From: JANLQX01 sp031368215
GTDB taxonomy: Bacteria > Actinomycetota > Acidimicrobiia > Acidimicrobiales > JANYDT01
DNA: 32,541 bases
Reading direction: 5' to 3'
NCBI GenBank assembly: GCA_031368215.1
Contig: JANLRD010000043.1
Location: forward strand, 1 to 32,541
Shown here piece after piece: positions 9,382 to 17,971 of this stretch. The translations under genes were made by a program, and so were the position numbers. The stretch's first letter is position 1, and each line of letters opens with the position of its first letter. Under the pieces are notes generated by a model that ran no database searches, was not told the origin of the DNA, and saw nothing but the letters and a program-made list of their open reading frames with translations.

Positions 9382-11218
9382 GGAGGACCTCCTGGCCGTG
9401 CTCGTCGAGCTCGGCTGCTACTTCGCCGTCGGCGAAACGGGAGGCCTGCAGCTCGAACATCGTGCGGTACCGGCCCCCCAGGGCGATCAGCTCGTCGTGG
9501 GTTCCCTGCTCGATGACCCGACCGCCTTCAACGACGCAGATCCGGTCAGCAAGACGAACGGTCGAGAACCGATGCGAGATCAGGATGGTCGTGCAGCCCT
9601 TCGTGGCCCGGAGGACGCTCTCGAAGATCTCGGTTTCGCCCCGCACGTCGAGCTGCGCCGTCGGCTCGTCGAGCAGCACCACGTCGGCGCCCATACGAAC
9701 CGCGCAAAGGGCCCTCGCAATCGCGACGCGTTGCCACTGCCCTCCGGAGAGGTCCGTGCCACCCGCGTAGCCCTTGGACAGCACGGTGTCGAGGTTGCCG
9801 TCGGCGATGCCCTCGGCACCGGCATCCGCGAGCGCGGCGCGGATCACGCCATCGGGGGCACCGAGCGGTGCGACGTTCGTGCGGAGGGAAAGCTCGAAGC
9901 GCACATAGTCCTGGAATACCGCAGTCACTCGGCGCCGCCAGTCGTCTGCGGAGAGTGTCGTCAGGGGTGACCCGGCGATGTCGATTCGTCCGTCGTTCGG
10001 GTCGTAGAGACGGCAGATGAGCTTGGCGATCGTGGTCTTCCCGGCGCCGTTCTGTCCGACGATGGCGAGAGACCTCCCTGCCGGGATCGTCAGATCGAGG
10101 TGACCCAGAACGTTGCGCTCTCCTTCGCTCCCGTAGGCGAATCGAACGTCGCGGAACGCGATCTCTGGGGCAACGTCGCGCGGCACGGAGCCGGTCGACG
10201 ACTCGGTGGTCGTGCTGAGAGCACCCGCCTTGGCCATCGCCGGCTCGAGCCTCGCCAGAGCCTCGACCGGAGCGCTCGCCCCGTCGAGCGCCCAGTTGAG
10301 CCCGCCGAACGCAATGGAGGACACGCCGATCGCGGCCTGCACGAACACCACCGCTCGTGCCGTCGATAGGTTGCCGTTGTTGGCGGCCACGCCGATAGCC
10401 CAGAACACAAGACCGTTCGCGAAGGCAACGATCGCGATTGCACCTGCGAGCGACTTCTCCCGCAGCTTCGTCGCCTCGTACTGGAGTTCATAGAGTTTCG
10501 TACGTGTACTGATGAATCGTTCCGTTACCCAACCTGCGAGTCCGAAGAACCGCAACTCCTTCGACGGCAGCGCGTCGACCGCGAGGCGGTACGAGTAGTC
10601 GGCATGGCGTTGCGCGGTGCGAACCTCGTCGGTGTTGCGGTCGCGCCACACGCCGCTCTCCCGCAAGAGCCAATGCGTCGCCACCCACCCGGCGACGACG
10701 ACGGGCGGCGCCCACCAGGTGAAGCCGAACAGCACGACCGCGGCAACGGCTCCGATGACGAGATCGAGCAAACCACCGGTGAGGAAGTCCATGCTGATCG
10801 AGAGCGGCGGGCCCATGATCCCCTGGTCGAAATCACGGGCCATGGTGAGGTCGTTGGCGAGCTCCGGCCGCTCGAGATGACCGATGCCTTCGGGGCGCAC
10901 TCCCGCGACGGTGAGCCGGTCGTAGAGATGCGACGCGACACGATCACCCAGGTTCGCACTGACCATGGTGTGCACAGGGAGGAGCACCACCAGCAACATG
11001 AAGGTGATGCCCACGCCGATGAGTGGCGCGGTCGCCGAAACATCGCGCGAAATGGCCGAGACGAGCCAGCCGAAGCACACCGAGAGCGCAGTCGGCAGGA
11101 TCCCGCGCTTGATCAGCAGCAGCCACCAGGTGAACGACCAGCCAGGCGCAGCGCCATGGATTGCCGCGAAGAACCGCATCACCTTCCGCGTCTGAGACGC
11201 TCGGAACCGTTCGATCAC
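9368..11218 (-). CDS. ABC exporter half-transporter (permease-ATPase), first of a pair
   Basis: This 616-residue permease-ATPase fusion has membrane helices within about residues 30-310 and an ATPase with Walker A GQNGAGKTT (388-396), Q-loop Q436, canonical signature DLSGGQ (489-494), Walker B DVVLLDE ending at E518, and switch H549. The start codon is GTG, seven bases after the stop of the carboxymuconolactone-decarboxylase-family gene, and the 3' end overlaps the next half-transporter. These three genes therefore look like one operon read from near 11900. Pairing with the downstream half-transporter is inferred from overlap and equal length. No substrate-specific feature is visible. Confidence 0.88.
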   Translation of the reverse strand: MIERFRASQTRKVMRFFAAIHGAAPGWSFTWWLLLIKRGILPTALSVCFGWLVSAISRDVSATAPLIGVGITFMLLVVLLPVHTMVSANLGDRVASHLYDRLTVAGVRPEGIGHLERPELANDLTMARDFDQGIMGPPLSISMDFLTGGLLDLVIGAVAAVVLFGFTWWAPPVVVAGWVATHWLLRESGVWRDRNTDEVRTAQRHADYSYRLAVDALPSKELRFFGLAGWVTERFISTRTKLYELQYEATKLREKSLAGAIAIVAFANGLVFWAIGVAANNGNLSTARAVVFVQAAIGVSSIAFGGLNWALDGASAPVEALARLEPAMAKAGALSTTTESSTGSVPRDVAPEIAFRDVRFAYGSEGERNVLGHLDLTIPAGRSLAIVGQNGAGKTTIAKLICRLYDPNDGRIDIAGSPLTTLSADDWRRRVTAVFQDYVRFELSLRTNVAPLGAPDGVIRAALADAGAEGIADGNLDTVLSKGYAGGTDLSGGQWQRVAIARALCAVRMGADVVLLDEPTAQLDVRGETEIFESVLRATKGCTTILISHRFSTVRLADRICVVEGGRVIEQGTHDELIALGGRYRTMFELQASRFADGEVAAELDEHGQEVLLDSL

Positions 11219-11225
11219 ACCTTCA

Positions 11226-11867
11226 TCATCGCTGATCGTCGCCGGACTCCGACGGGCGATTCAGATCTCCCATGCCAACCGGAGTGAGCGTGCCTCGGAA
11301 CGGAGGCGCCACGTCGACGAAGCGCGGCGCACCGGGCTCGAGGGGGATTCGGCCCGCCCGGGCGGCGAAGCTGATGGCGTGGTACCAGCCGGTCAGCATC
11401 AGTAGATCGAGGACCTGGCGCTCGTCGAACATCGACCGGAGGCGCTCCCAGAGTGCGTCGGCGAGGTCGGACGAATCGTGCAGCGAGTCGACGGCGGCGA
11501 TCAACACGCTGTCCCGCTCGACCGTCCAGCACCCATCGTCGGGTCCGCCGAACGTGAGCGAAGCGATCTGCTCCCGCGACAACCCGACGCGGTCAGCGAA
11601 GAACGCGACATGCACGCCCCACTCATACTCGCATCCGCATCGTGCGCACGTCCGGTCGATCACGATCTCGCGGTCACGCATGGAGAGCGAGAGCGCTTTG
11701 CTGAGTTCGTAGCCTCCCCACGAACGCATCGCCATGGCCATGGGCAGGTTCTTGGCGAACGCCCGGAACAGGCCGATCGGCGGCACCCCTGGCGGCATCA
11801 TCGACGCCACGACAGGGGCGACGGCATCTGGAAACGGTGCTTCGAGTGGCTGGATTCGGGGCGACAC
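11226..11867 (-). CDS. Carboxymuconolactone decarboxylase (CMD) family protein
   Basis: The 213-residue protein contains the CMD/AhpD-like helical fold, with the family segment DREIVIDRTCARCGCEYEWG followed by VH. C74, C77, C79 and H86 are the candidate redox or acid-base residues; the EYEWGVH form is typical of a CMD branch often annotated as peroxidase-related or 4-carboxymuconolactone decarboxylase. Actual substrate is unknown. The frame is open up to 12032, but that would overlap the divergent regulator. The GTG at 11867 is preferred because a GAGG site precedes it and the conserved part starts soon after. It leads an apparent operon with two ABC half-transporters and shares its control region with the divergent HxlR gene. 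Confidence 0.8.
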   Translation of the reverse strand: MSPRIQPLEAPFPDAVAPVVASMMPPGVPPIGLFRAFAKNLPMAMAMRSWGGYELSKALSLSMRDREIVIDRTCARCGCEYEWGVHVAFFADRVGLSREQIASLTFGGPDDGCWTVERDSVLIAAVDSLHDSSDLADALWERLRSMFDERQVLDLLMLTGWYHAISFAARAGRIPLEPGAPRFVDVAPPFRGTLTPVGMGDLNRPSESGDDQR

Positions 11868-11883
11868 GGAAACCTCGCAGTAC

Positions 11884-11931
11884 GATTCGGATTTCGAACC
11901 AACATCACTGTAGCGATTCGGAATCCGAATC
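11884..11931. promoter_or_regulatory. Two similar palindromes, probable HxlR operators between divergent genes
   Basis: GATTCGGAATCCGAATC at 11915-11931 has perfect 7-bp arms around three bases. A weaker copy, GATTCGGATTTCGAAC, lies at 11884-11899. Their centres are about 31 bp apart, near three helical turns, so bound dimers would lie on the same face. The strong copy abuts the ribosome-binding site of the HxlR gene and the weak one lies just upstream of the CMD gene, a position suited to control of both. Binding by this HxlR protein is inference. Confidence 0.6.
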
Positions 11932-11945
11932 ACAAGGAGCAGCGC

Positions 11946-12281
11946 ATGCCCCGCGTTCCCCAACCCGGCAAACCCGTCCGAGGCAGCTCGAGCGGTCGGC
12001 CGCTCATGGCCGCGCTCGACCTGCTCGGCCACCGGTGGCTGCTCCGCGTCGTGTGGGAACTCCGTGACGGCCCGGTCGGATTCCGCGCTCTAGCCCAACA
12101 GTGCGACGGGGTCTCGACGGCAGTGCTTCGCGACCGCGTCCTCGAACTCGCCGAAGCCGGCATCGTCGATCAGAACGACGAACGCCACTACCGCTTGACG
12201 GAGCTCGGACATGAGTTGATCGTCGCGCTGACGCCCATCGATGCCTGGTCCAAGCGGTGGGCCAAGAGTCTGCGTGCATGA
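11946..12281 (+). CDS. HxlR-family transcriptional regulator
   Basis: This 111-residue winged-helix protein follows the HxlR pattern: LDLLGHRWLLRVVWELRDGP (helix 1-2), FRALAQQCDGVSTAVLRDRV (helix-turn-helix) and LELAEAGIVDQ followed by the wing YRLTELGHELI. HxlR proteins act as DNA-binding dimers, often sensing reactive carbonyls, disulfide stress or quinones through a cysteine; here the only cysteine is C53. ATG at 11946 is fixed by AAGGAG six bases upstream. The gene is divergent from the CMD-ABC operon and two palindromes lie between them, so autoregulation and control of the operon are likely. The inducing signal is unknown. Confidence 0.88.
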   Translation: MPRVPQPGKPVRGSSSGRPLMAALDLLGHRWLLRVVWELRDGPVGFRALAQQCDGVSTAVLRDRVLELAEAGIVDQNDERHYRLTELGHELIVALTPIDAWSKRWAKSLRA

Positions 12282-12308
12282 TTGCAATGCGGCCCGGTGG
12301 CCACCCAT

Positions 12309-14792
12309 TCAGCCTCGCGTGACGATGGAGCGGTTGCCGCCCTGGGGCCGGAATGTCGCGTAGCGCAGGAGATACGGCGCTTCGGCGCCAGCGCCGCCGG
12401 CGACAGGCGTCCCCTTGACCGTCGTCGGACCGATGCGCAGGTTGCCCAGCGGGAGAAGAACCTTCTGGAAGGTCCCCACACCGTCGGTCCGGGCAAACCC
12501 GGCCGTCACCCCGTCCGGCCACGTGAGCGTCACATCGGCATTGGCCGGGAATCCGGTGCCCACCGCCGTCGTCGGCCGACCGACCTCGCCCGTCGCCGGT
12601 CGCATCACCAGAGCCGGCGGCAACGCTGCCGTTAGAGGCTGCAGGATCGTCGGCGCGACCGTGGTGGAACCCCCTACGCCCACGTAGCGAAGACGCTGCC
12701 CGGCCTTCTCTCCGCCGGAGCCGGTGACGGCGACCCCGCCGGTCATCGGTCCGGCCTGCCCGGCGCGGACGGCGACGGTGAACCCACATGCCTGCCCGGG
12801 ATCCAGACGCTTCCCGACGCAACCCTGCACAAGGATGACGGCCGCATCAGAGGGGTCGAGTCGGGTGACGATCACCGGCACCTTCCCGACGTTGCGCACC
12901 TCGGCCTTTTGCGGCGGTGCCACCGCGCCGACACTGAGGGTCCCGAAATCGAACTGCGGCGGATTGAGGGCGAGCGCGCCGGCCTGGGCGGACCACCGCA
13001 CGCCGACGATGGCCTGCTCCTTCGTTGCGGTCACGACGGTTACGGTGCCGCTTCGCGCCCCTCCACCCGCCGGAGTCGACTGCACGACGAACGTGCAGCG
13101 GGCATTCGGAGCGAGCGTCGCCTTGGGACAGTCACTCGACACGATGGCCATCTCGGCTTTTTGCGCCCCACCGAGGGTGACCGCGGCGATGACCACCGGC
13201 TCGTCACCGGTGTTGGTCACGATGACGGGTGCCGACGGTGCGGACGGCGTTCCGATCGGCGTTGGCGCAAGCACGACCGCGGAAGGCGTTGCCGTGATCG
13301 AGCGGGCGAAGCCGACGACCTTGAGCTGGGATGCGCCCTGTGTGCCGGCAGCGACGGCCTGCAGCTGCGCTGTCAGCTCCCCGCGCTTTCCCGGTCTGGC
13401 GGTCACGGTCACGATGCAGCTACCACCTGGCGGCAACGGACGCTTGCAGCCGCTCACGGCGGCGAACCCGGCGTCTGTCGGCACGAACCGCGTCGTCGCC
13501 GGAGCCTTCTTCCGTCGGTTCGCCGGCACAGACACCGCGAAGCCGACCCCGGTGATCGTAACGGGCGCCGTGCCGACGTTCGAGACCGTGACCTGTTGCT
13601 TGGGCGACGTTGCACCGACGCGGATCCGTCCGAAGTCGACGACCGGAGGAGTCAGCTGAAGCTTCCCGGCCAAGACGATTCCGGTGCCGTTCAGCACCCC
13701 GGAGGAAACGATGTCCTTCGACGGGGAAATCGCCGTGATCTCGAGCGCTCCGGTTTGGGCTCCGTCGGCCGCCGGAGCGAAGATCACGTTGACCGTGCAC
13801 TGCGCCCGCGGCCCGAGGGTGGTGGTGTTCACTTCGCACGTGCCGCCCGGGGCGACCTGGAACGGGCCGCTCACGGCGATCTTGGAGAGGCGCGCCGACA
13901 GGCTGCCGACGTTGACCACAGGAATCGTCTGCGGTCCGGACGCTGCCCCGACGTTGACCGTGCCGAACGACGCACCGCCGACCGAGAAGTTCTCGACGTC
14001 GGAACCCTGCACGCGCAGCGTCGCCTGAGCTCTGGCGGCGCCCGCCGCCTGGACCTCGACCGTGAGGGTGCGCTCGAAAGCGGTGGCGTTCAGCGGCCGA
14101 GCCGTGACCTGCAGCGTGCATTCGGCGCCCGGCTGGACGGGGCCTTGCTGGCAGGTTCCGCCGACGATCGCAAACGGGTCCGCGGTTTCGAACCGGCTCA
14201 CGGTGAAGGCGGTAGGGCCGGTATTGCGCACGATCGCGTCGCGCGGCGCAGTTGTCGCCCCGGCGAGCTGGCTCCCGAAGTCGACGCCGACGACCTCGAC
14301 CGCGGGACGCGTCGGTGCCGCGGGCCGTGACGTCGTGGGCTGGGTCGTGGGCTGGGTCGATGGAAACGTGCGGAGCCAGGTGAAGTACCCCGAGAGGCCG
14401 GCCCAATCGACCGCGACGTCCTGGCCGCTGACGTATCCGGGAACATTGGCAAGTATGGCCTTGCAGCCCCAGAGGCCCGACAGCGTTTGAGTCTGGGTTC
14501 CGGTGGTCGCGAAGAAGAACTCGAGGTCTTGGGTCACGATGGAGGCTAGGGACGCGAGATTGGTGCATCGCACGAGCACGCGATGCTGAGCACCGGCCGG
14601 TGGGGCGTTGGTCACCTGAGCCGTCACCTGGACGGGGGTCGTGATGATGTTGACCGACAGCGCCTGGGGGCCGACCCCGACGAGCGTGGTGAGGGCCGAG
14701 AGGACGATGCCGGCCACGACGACCAACGTTGCGGAGCGGGCCCGCCTGCGCCGTTGTTGCACCGACCCAGCGAACCCGGTCACCTCTGCCAC
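12309..14792 (-). CDS. Secreted repeat protein with about five choice-of-anchor-D (ASH/Ig-like) domains
   Basis: The 827-residue product starts with a basic stretch and a hydrophobic helix (about residues 19-40), then about five Ig-like units of the choice-of-anchor-D/ASH type. Each has a core like VDFGRIRVGATSPKQQVTV, SNVGTAPVTI and later a GGSC or PGSGC-like cysteine segment ending in VTARP; further units begin ASFGTVNVGAAS, VVLAPTPIGTPSAP and FDFGTLSVGAVAPPQ. A final segment (LVMRPATGEVGRPTTAVGTGF) resembles IPT/TIG folds. The cysteines recur once or twice per unit and may form disulfides outside the cell. Start is GTG; a second in-frame GTG nine bases later has a better-spaced GAGG. Such proteins are common in Acidimicrobiia and their function is unknown; surface or extracellular location is inferred. 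Confidence 0.75.
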   Translation of the reverse strand: MAEVTGFAGSVQQRRRRARSATLVVVAGIVLSALTTLVGVGPQALSVNIITTPVQVTAQVTNAPPAGAQHRVLVRCTNLASLASIVTQDLEFFFATTGTQTQTLSGLWGCKAILANVPGYVSGQDVAVDWAGLSGYFTWLRTFPSTQPTTQPTTSRPAAPTRPAVEVVGVDFGSQLAGATTAPRDAIVRNTGPTAFTVSRFETADPFAIVGGTCQQGPVQPGAECTLQVTARPLNATAFERTLTVEVQAAGAARAQATLRVQGSDVENFSVGGASFGTVNVGAASGPQTIPVVNVGSLSARLSKIAVSGPFQVAPGGTCEVNTTTLGPRAQCTVNVIFAPAADGAQTGALEITAISPSKDIVSSGVLNGTGIVLAGKLQLTPPVVDFGRIRVGATSPKQQVTVSNVGTAPVTITGVGFAVSVPANRRKKAPATTRFVPTDAGFAAVSGCKRPLPPGGSCIVTVTARPGKRGELTAQLQAVAAGTQGASQLKVVGFARSITATPSAVVLAPTPIGTPSAPSAPVIVTNTGDEPVVIAAVTLGGAQKAEMAIVSSDCPKATLAPNARCTFVVQSTPAGGGARSGTVTVVTATKEQAIVGVRWSAQAGALALNPPQFDFGTLSVGAVAPPQKAEVRNVGKVPVIVTRLDPSDAAVILVQGCVGKRLDPGQACGFTVAVRAGQAGPMTGGVAVTGSGGEKAGQRLRYVGVGGSTTVAPTILQPLTAALPPALVMRPATGEVGRPTTAVGTGFPANADVTLTWPDGVTAGFARTDGVGTFQKVLLPLGNLRIGPTTVKGTPVAGGAGAEAPYLLRYATFRPQGGNRSIVTRG

Positions 14793-14898
14793 CTCTGATC
14801 ATCAAAGTGTCTTCGCATCGGGTGCCAGTTTGCGTGCAGGAGGCCGAGGAGGCAACAGGTGGGGTCAGAAACTGCCCGACGGGGCATCTGACACCGCA

Positions 14899-16437
14899 TC
14901 AGTGGCGGAAGTGGCGGCGTCCGGTGAACACCATGGCGATGTCGTGCTCGTCAGCGGCAGCGATGACCTCGTCGTCGCGCATCGAACCGCCGGGGGCGAT
15001 CACCGCTCGCACGCCCGCCGCGGCGACCACATCGAGGCCATCTCGGAACGGGAAGAACGCATCGCTCGCACACGCGCCGCCCATCGCCCGCTCCCCCGCC
15101 TTTCGCACCGCAATCTGCGCTGCATCGACGCGGCTCTGCTGGCCGGCACCGATCCCTGCGGCCATGGCGTCGTTGGCGATGACGATCGCGTTCGACGACA
15201 CGTGCGCACACACCACCCATGCGACCGCGAGATCGCGCCACTCATGCTCCGACGGCGAGCGCTTCGTGACGACGGTCCACTCGTTTCGCCGGGCGAGGTC
15301 CTCGCCGATCACATCGGGCGTCTGGACGAGCATGCCTCCGTCGATGGAGCGGACGGAAAGCGGAGACGCTCCCGGCGGAGGCGCCGACAGAACTCGGAGG
15401 TTCTTCTTCGCCAGGAGCAGCTCGAGCGCGTCGTCGTCGTAGCCGGGGGCAATCACCACCTCGCTGAAGACCGGGGCAAGCGATTCGGCGAGGGTTAGAG
15501 GGACACGCTGATTGATTGCGACAATCCCGCCGAACGCGGAGACGGGGTCACCGAGATGGGCGAGCCTGTAGGCCGTCGTGATATCCGACGCAACCGCGGC
15601 ACCGCAGGGGTTCGCATGTTTGATGATCGCCACAGCCGGCGCGATCCCCTCTGCGCCGCCTGCCGCCCCGAGGTCGTGCACCAGACGCCATGCCGCGTCG
15701 GCGTCGTAGACGTTGAGATAGCTGAGCTCCTTGCCACCGTGCTGCGTTGCGCGGTCCCACCAGCTTGTGGCGCCGTGCAAGCGGTATCGCGCACCGCGCT
15801 GGTGCGGATTCTCGCCGTAGCGAAGCGTTTCGGCGTGTTCGAGTGCGAGCCCGATGGTGGGCGGGAATCCGCCGGTGTCCAAATCATCTATACACGTATC
15901 AAGCCATTGAACGATCGCCGCGTCGTATGCCGACGTGTGGGCGAACGCCTTTCTGGCAAGACGGACTCGGGTCGATGTCGAGAGTGCGCCGGACGCCGTG
16001 AGCTCGGCGATGACCGGCCCATAGTCCACCGGATCGACGACGACGCCGACGGCATCGTGGTTCTTGGCCGCCGAGCGGACCATCGAAGGACCGCCGATGT
16101 CGATCAACTCGACGGAAGGGTCCGACGAGAACGGATAGAGGTTGCAGACCACAACGTCGATCGGCGTGATGCCGTTGGCGGCAATGGTCGCGAGATGTTC
16201 GGGAGAATCGCGACGGGCGAGGATGCCTCCGTGAATCGCTGGATGAAGTGTCTTGACACGACCGTCGAGCATCTCGGGAAACCCGGTCACGTCCTCGACC
16301 GAGAGGTGGTCGATCCCCGCGGCACGGAGTGCGGCCGAGGTACCGCCACTGGACACGATCTCGACGTCCAACGAGCGCAGGGAGCGGGCGAAGTCGACGA
16401 TGCCGGTCTTGTCGTAGACCGAGAGCAGTCCTCTCAC
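14899..16437 (-). CDS. purH: Bifunctional AICAR formyltransferase / IMP cyclohydrolase
   Basis: The 512-residue protein catalyses the last two steps of IMP synthesis. The N-terminal cyclohydrolase has LLSVYDKTGI (residues 4-13), SSGGTSAALRAAGI, PEMLDGRVKTLHPAIHGG, VVVCNLYPF and IDIGGPSMVRSAAKNHDAVG. The transformylase half has RYGENPHQ, KELSYLNVYDADAAW, the catalytic Lys-His in IIKHANPCG, SAFGGIVA and a C-terminal VIAPGGSMRDDEVIAAADEH ending FTGRRHFRH. The open frame reaches 16710, but the GTG at 16437 is chosen because it overlaps the upstream NUDIX stop as GTGA and conserved residues begin immediately after; an in-frame GTG at 16446 is the alternative. Coupled translation with the NUDIX gene is likely. 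Confidence 0.96.
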   Translation of the reverse strand: MRGLLSVYDKTGIVDFARSLRSLDVEIVSSGGTSAALRAAGIDHLSVEDVTGFPEMLDGRVKTLHPAIHGGILARRDSPEHLATIAANGITPIDVVVCNLYPFSSDPSVELIDIGGPSMVRSAAKNHDAVGVVVDPVDYGPVIAELTASGALSTSTRVRLARKAFAHTSAYDAAIVQWLDTCIDDLDTGGFPPTIGLALEHAETLRYGENPHQRGARYRLHGATSWWDRATQHGGKELSYLNVYDADAAWRLVHDLGAAGGAEGIAPAVAIIKHANPCGAAVASDITTAYRLAHLGDPVSAFGGIVAINQRVPLTLAESLAPVFSEVVIAPGYDDDALELLLAKKNLRVLSAPPPGASPLSVRSIDGGMLVQTPDVIGEDLARRNEWTVVTKRSPSEHEWRDLAVAWVVCAHVSSNAIVIANDAMAAGIGAGQQSRVDAAQIAVRKAGERAMGGACASDAFFPFRDGLDVVAAAGVRAVIAPGGSMRDDEVIAAADEHDIAMVFTGRRHFRH

Positions 16438-17108
16438 GTGCGCCACACAGGATCTCTCGGCGGGTCGAACTGGGTGGGTTGCCGCGCGCCCTGCACTGCC
16501 GCGAATGCCTGCGGCACCCAGCGCTCCAGACCGATGAGGGGCGTCGGGAGGTTGTCCTCCCGAAACCATCCCACATCGGTGGCTTCGAGCGGATGCGGCT
16601 GAAGCGTCCCACCGGTGGCCCGGCAGAAGAAGACGATCGAGTAGAGCGGAACGGTGGTAAAGCCGTGGCGCATCCCATCGACGATCGAGAGCACCGAGAC
16701 CGGTTCGCACTCGATGCCGGTCTCCTCCCGTACCTCTTTCACCGCCACTTCCGCCGGGGAATAGCCGATGTCGGCCCAGCCCGTGGGGTAGAGCCAGTGC
16801 CCGGAATCGGCCCGCTGGAGCAGCAGCAGCTCACCGTCGTCGTTGCCGACCACTGCGCCGACGGCGATCTTCGGTGTCACGTAGCCGGGGACGCCGCTTC
16901 CGACGCTGCGCATCCACTCACCGTGAAGCTCCTCACGAACGAGGTCGTGACCGGCGGCCACCCGCATGTCCGACGCGACGTGCAGGACCTCCTCATAGCG
17001 CTCACGCTCGTACTGCACCTGGGAAAAGCCGAGTCCCGTCCGCGCGATTCCAGCGAGCGTCTCGCTCCAGCGCAGGAGCTCCGCGCGCGTGACCCGATCG
17101 GACGTCAC
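16434..17108 (-). CDS. NUDIX hydrolase with Nudix_hydro_N-type N-terminal domain
   Basis: The product of about 224 residues has an N-terminal helical region (LLRWSETLAGIARTGLGFSQ, then ERYEEVLHVASDM) as in Nudix_hydro_N proteins, then a NUDIX fold. The Nudix box runs from GWADIGYSP to KEVREETGI: the metal-binding Glu pair is kept, while the first box Glu is replaced by Tyr, as is common in this GWADxG branch, whose members hydrolyse ADP-ribose-like or nucleoside diphosphate sugars. The frame extends upstream to 17258, but the GTG at 17108 sits just before the conserved helix. The 3' end overlaps purH by four bases, pointing to a purine or nucleotide-salvage context. Exact substrate unknown. 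Confidence 0.85.
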   Translation of the reverse strand: MTSDRVTRAELLRWSETLAGIARTGLGFSQVQYERERYEEVLHVASDMRVAAGHDLVREELHGEWMRSVGSGVPGYVTPKIAVGAVVGNDDGELLLLQRADSGHWLYPTGWADIGYSPAEVAVKEVREETGIECEPVSVLSIVDGMRHGFTTVPLYSIVFFCRATGGTLQPHPLEATDVGWFREDNLPTPLIGLERWVPQAFAAVQGARQPTQFDPPRDPVWRT

Positions 17109-17208
17109 AACGTTTCCCGGTCCGAGGTCATCGAACCCGTGTCGCGGGCGGTGAAGCGCTTTGGAGCAGAGAGGAGCATCGGAGCGGCGCGGCGCCCGGC
17201 GACGGAGT

Positions 17209-17400
17209 TCATGTCGTGTCGCCGTTGTCGGGGTCCTCGACGGCCCATCCAACCCCACTGATGGCCCGAGGTTCGAAGAAGATGCAGTTTTCCGGGCAGT
17301 CGAACGGGATGACCTGGGCCATGTCGAGTCGGCACTTCTCGATGATTCCCGCCGGCGTGGACCGAGACGAGTAGTGGCGGCAATCGATTCGCACAGCCAT
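17209..17400 (-). CDS. Small four-cysteine protein of unknown function
   Basis: This 63-residue protein starts at ATG 17400 (MAVRIDCRHYSSR) and has cysteines at 7, 23, 35 and 39, the last pair as DCPENC. The spacing could hold a zinc ion or an iron-sulfur cluster, but no cofactor is proven. The C-terminal half (IFFEPRAISGVGWAVEDP) looks like a compact beta segment, and the tail is acidic. High third-position GC in the frame supports coding. It is upstream of, and on the same strand as, the NUDIX-purH pair with a 100-bp gap. I do not recognise a named family. Confidence 0.62.
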   Translation of the reverse strand: MAVRIDCRHYSSRSTPAGIIEKCRLDMAQVIPFDCPENCIFFEPRAISGVGWAVEDPDNGDTT

Positions 17401-17503
17401 GCACCCCAGGGTAGCGGGCACCCCCGACCACGTTCGACGTGGACTCCCGTACGGAGCGTTCATCGAAACGAGAGGTCATCGATGAGCGCCCAGTCCCACT
17501 TGG

Positions 17504-17535
17504 CGCTTGCGGACGAGCTGGTTACGCTTACGGAC
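17504..17535 (+). promoter_or_regulatory. Direct repeat pair upstream of broken HxlR gene
   Basis: CGCTTGCGGAC (17504-17514) and CGCTTACGGAC (17525-17535) differ at one base and are spaced 21 bp, two helical turns, just upstream of the HxlR-like pseudogene start. They may be operator half-sites; no further support. Confidence 0.35.
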
Positions 17536-17548
17536 CGAGCGCGGGACG

Positions 17549-17971
17549 ATGAGGTTTGGCCACCTGTCGACGCCGAGGAACGACAACACCACCACCAACG
17601 AAGCCGGCGTCGCGTCGAGCGACGGCGCATACTGTCCGCACTTCCATCACGTCATCGAGCTGATCGGACGGCGATGGACCGGCGCCATCCTGCTCGTCCT
17701 CGCGAATGGGCCGTCGCGATTCTCCGGCCTCCGCCATCAGATCCCGGGTCTGAGCGACCGGCTCCTCTCCGAACGACTCGACGAACTCGAAGACGAAGGC
17801 ATCGTCGAGCATTGAGTCGACGACCACACCTTCTACCAACTGTCGCAAAAGGGCGCAGGGCTGCGACCCGTGATCCACGCGATCGAGACCTTCGCTCAGG
17901 CCACAGCCTATGACCAACGCCGGACGGACCGGCCCGGCCGTCGGGCCGACAAAGGCTCCAAGGTCCGTTAA
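17549..17971 (+). pseudogene. HxlR-family regulator interrupted by an in-frame TGA
   Basis: Residues after the start at 17549 give a clear HxlR winged helix: CPHFHHVIELIGRRWTGAIL, SRFSGLRHQIPGLSDRLLSE and LDELEDEGIVEH. A TGA at 17813-17815 then stops the frame, yet the same frame continues with VDDHTFYQLSQKGAGLRPVI and HAIETFAQ, the expected HxlR wing and final helix, up to TAA at 17969-17971. A single point mutation (for example CGA or TGG to TGA) explains it. The truncated product would keep the recognition helix but lose the wing and the last dimerisation helix. The remainder shows little further decay, so the mutation may be recent, or could be a sequencing error. Regulated genes unknown. 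Confidence 0.75.

Noticed and set aside
16438..16710. Longer N terminus for PurH
   Set aside because: The extension overlaps the NUDIX coding region; the GTGA overlap and conserved start fix it at 16437.
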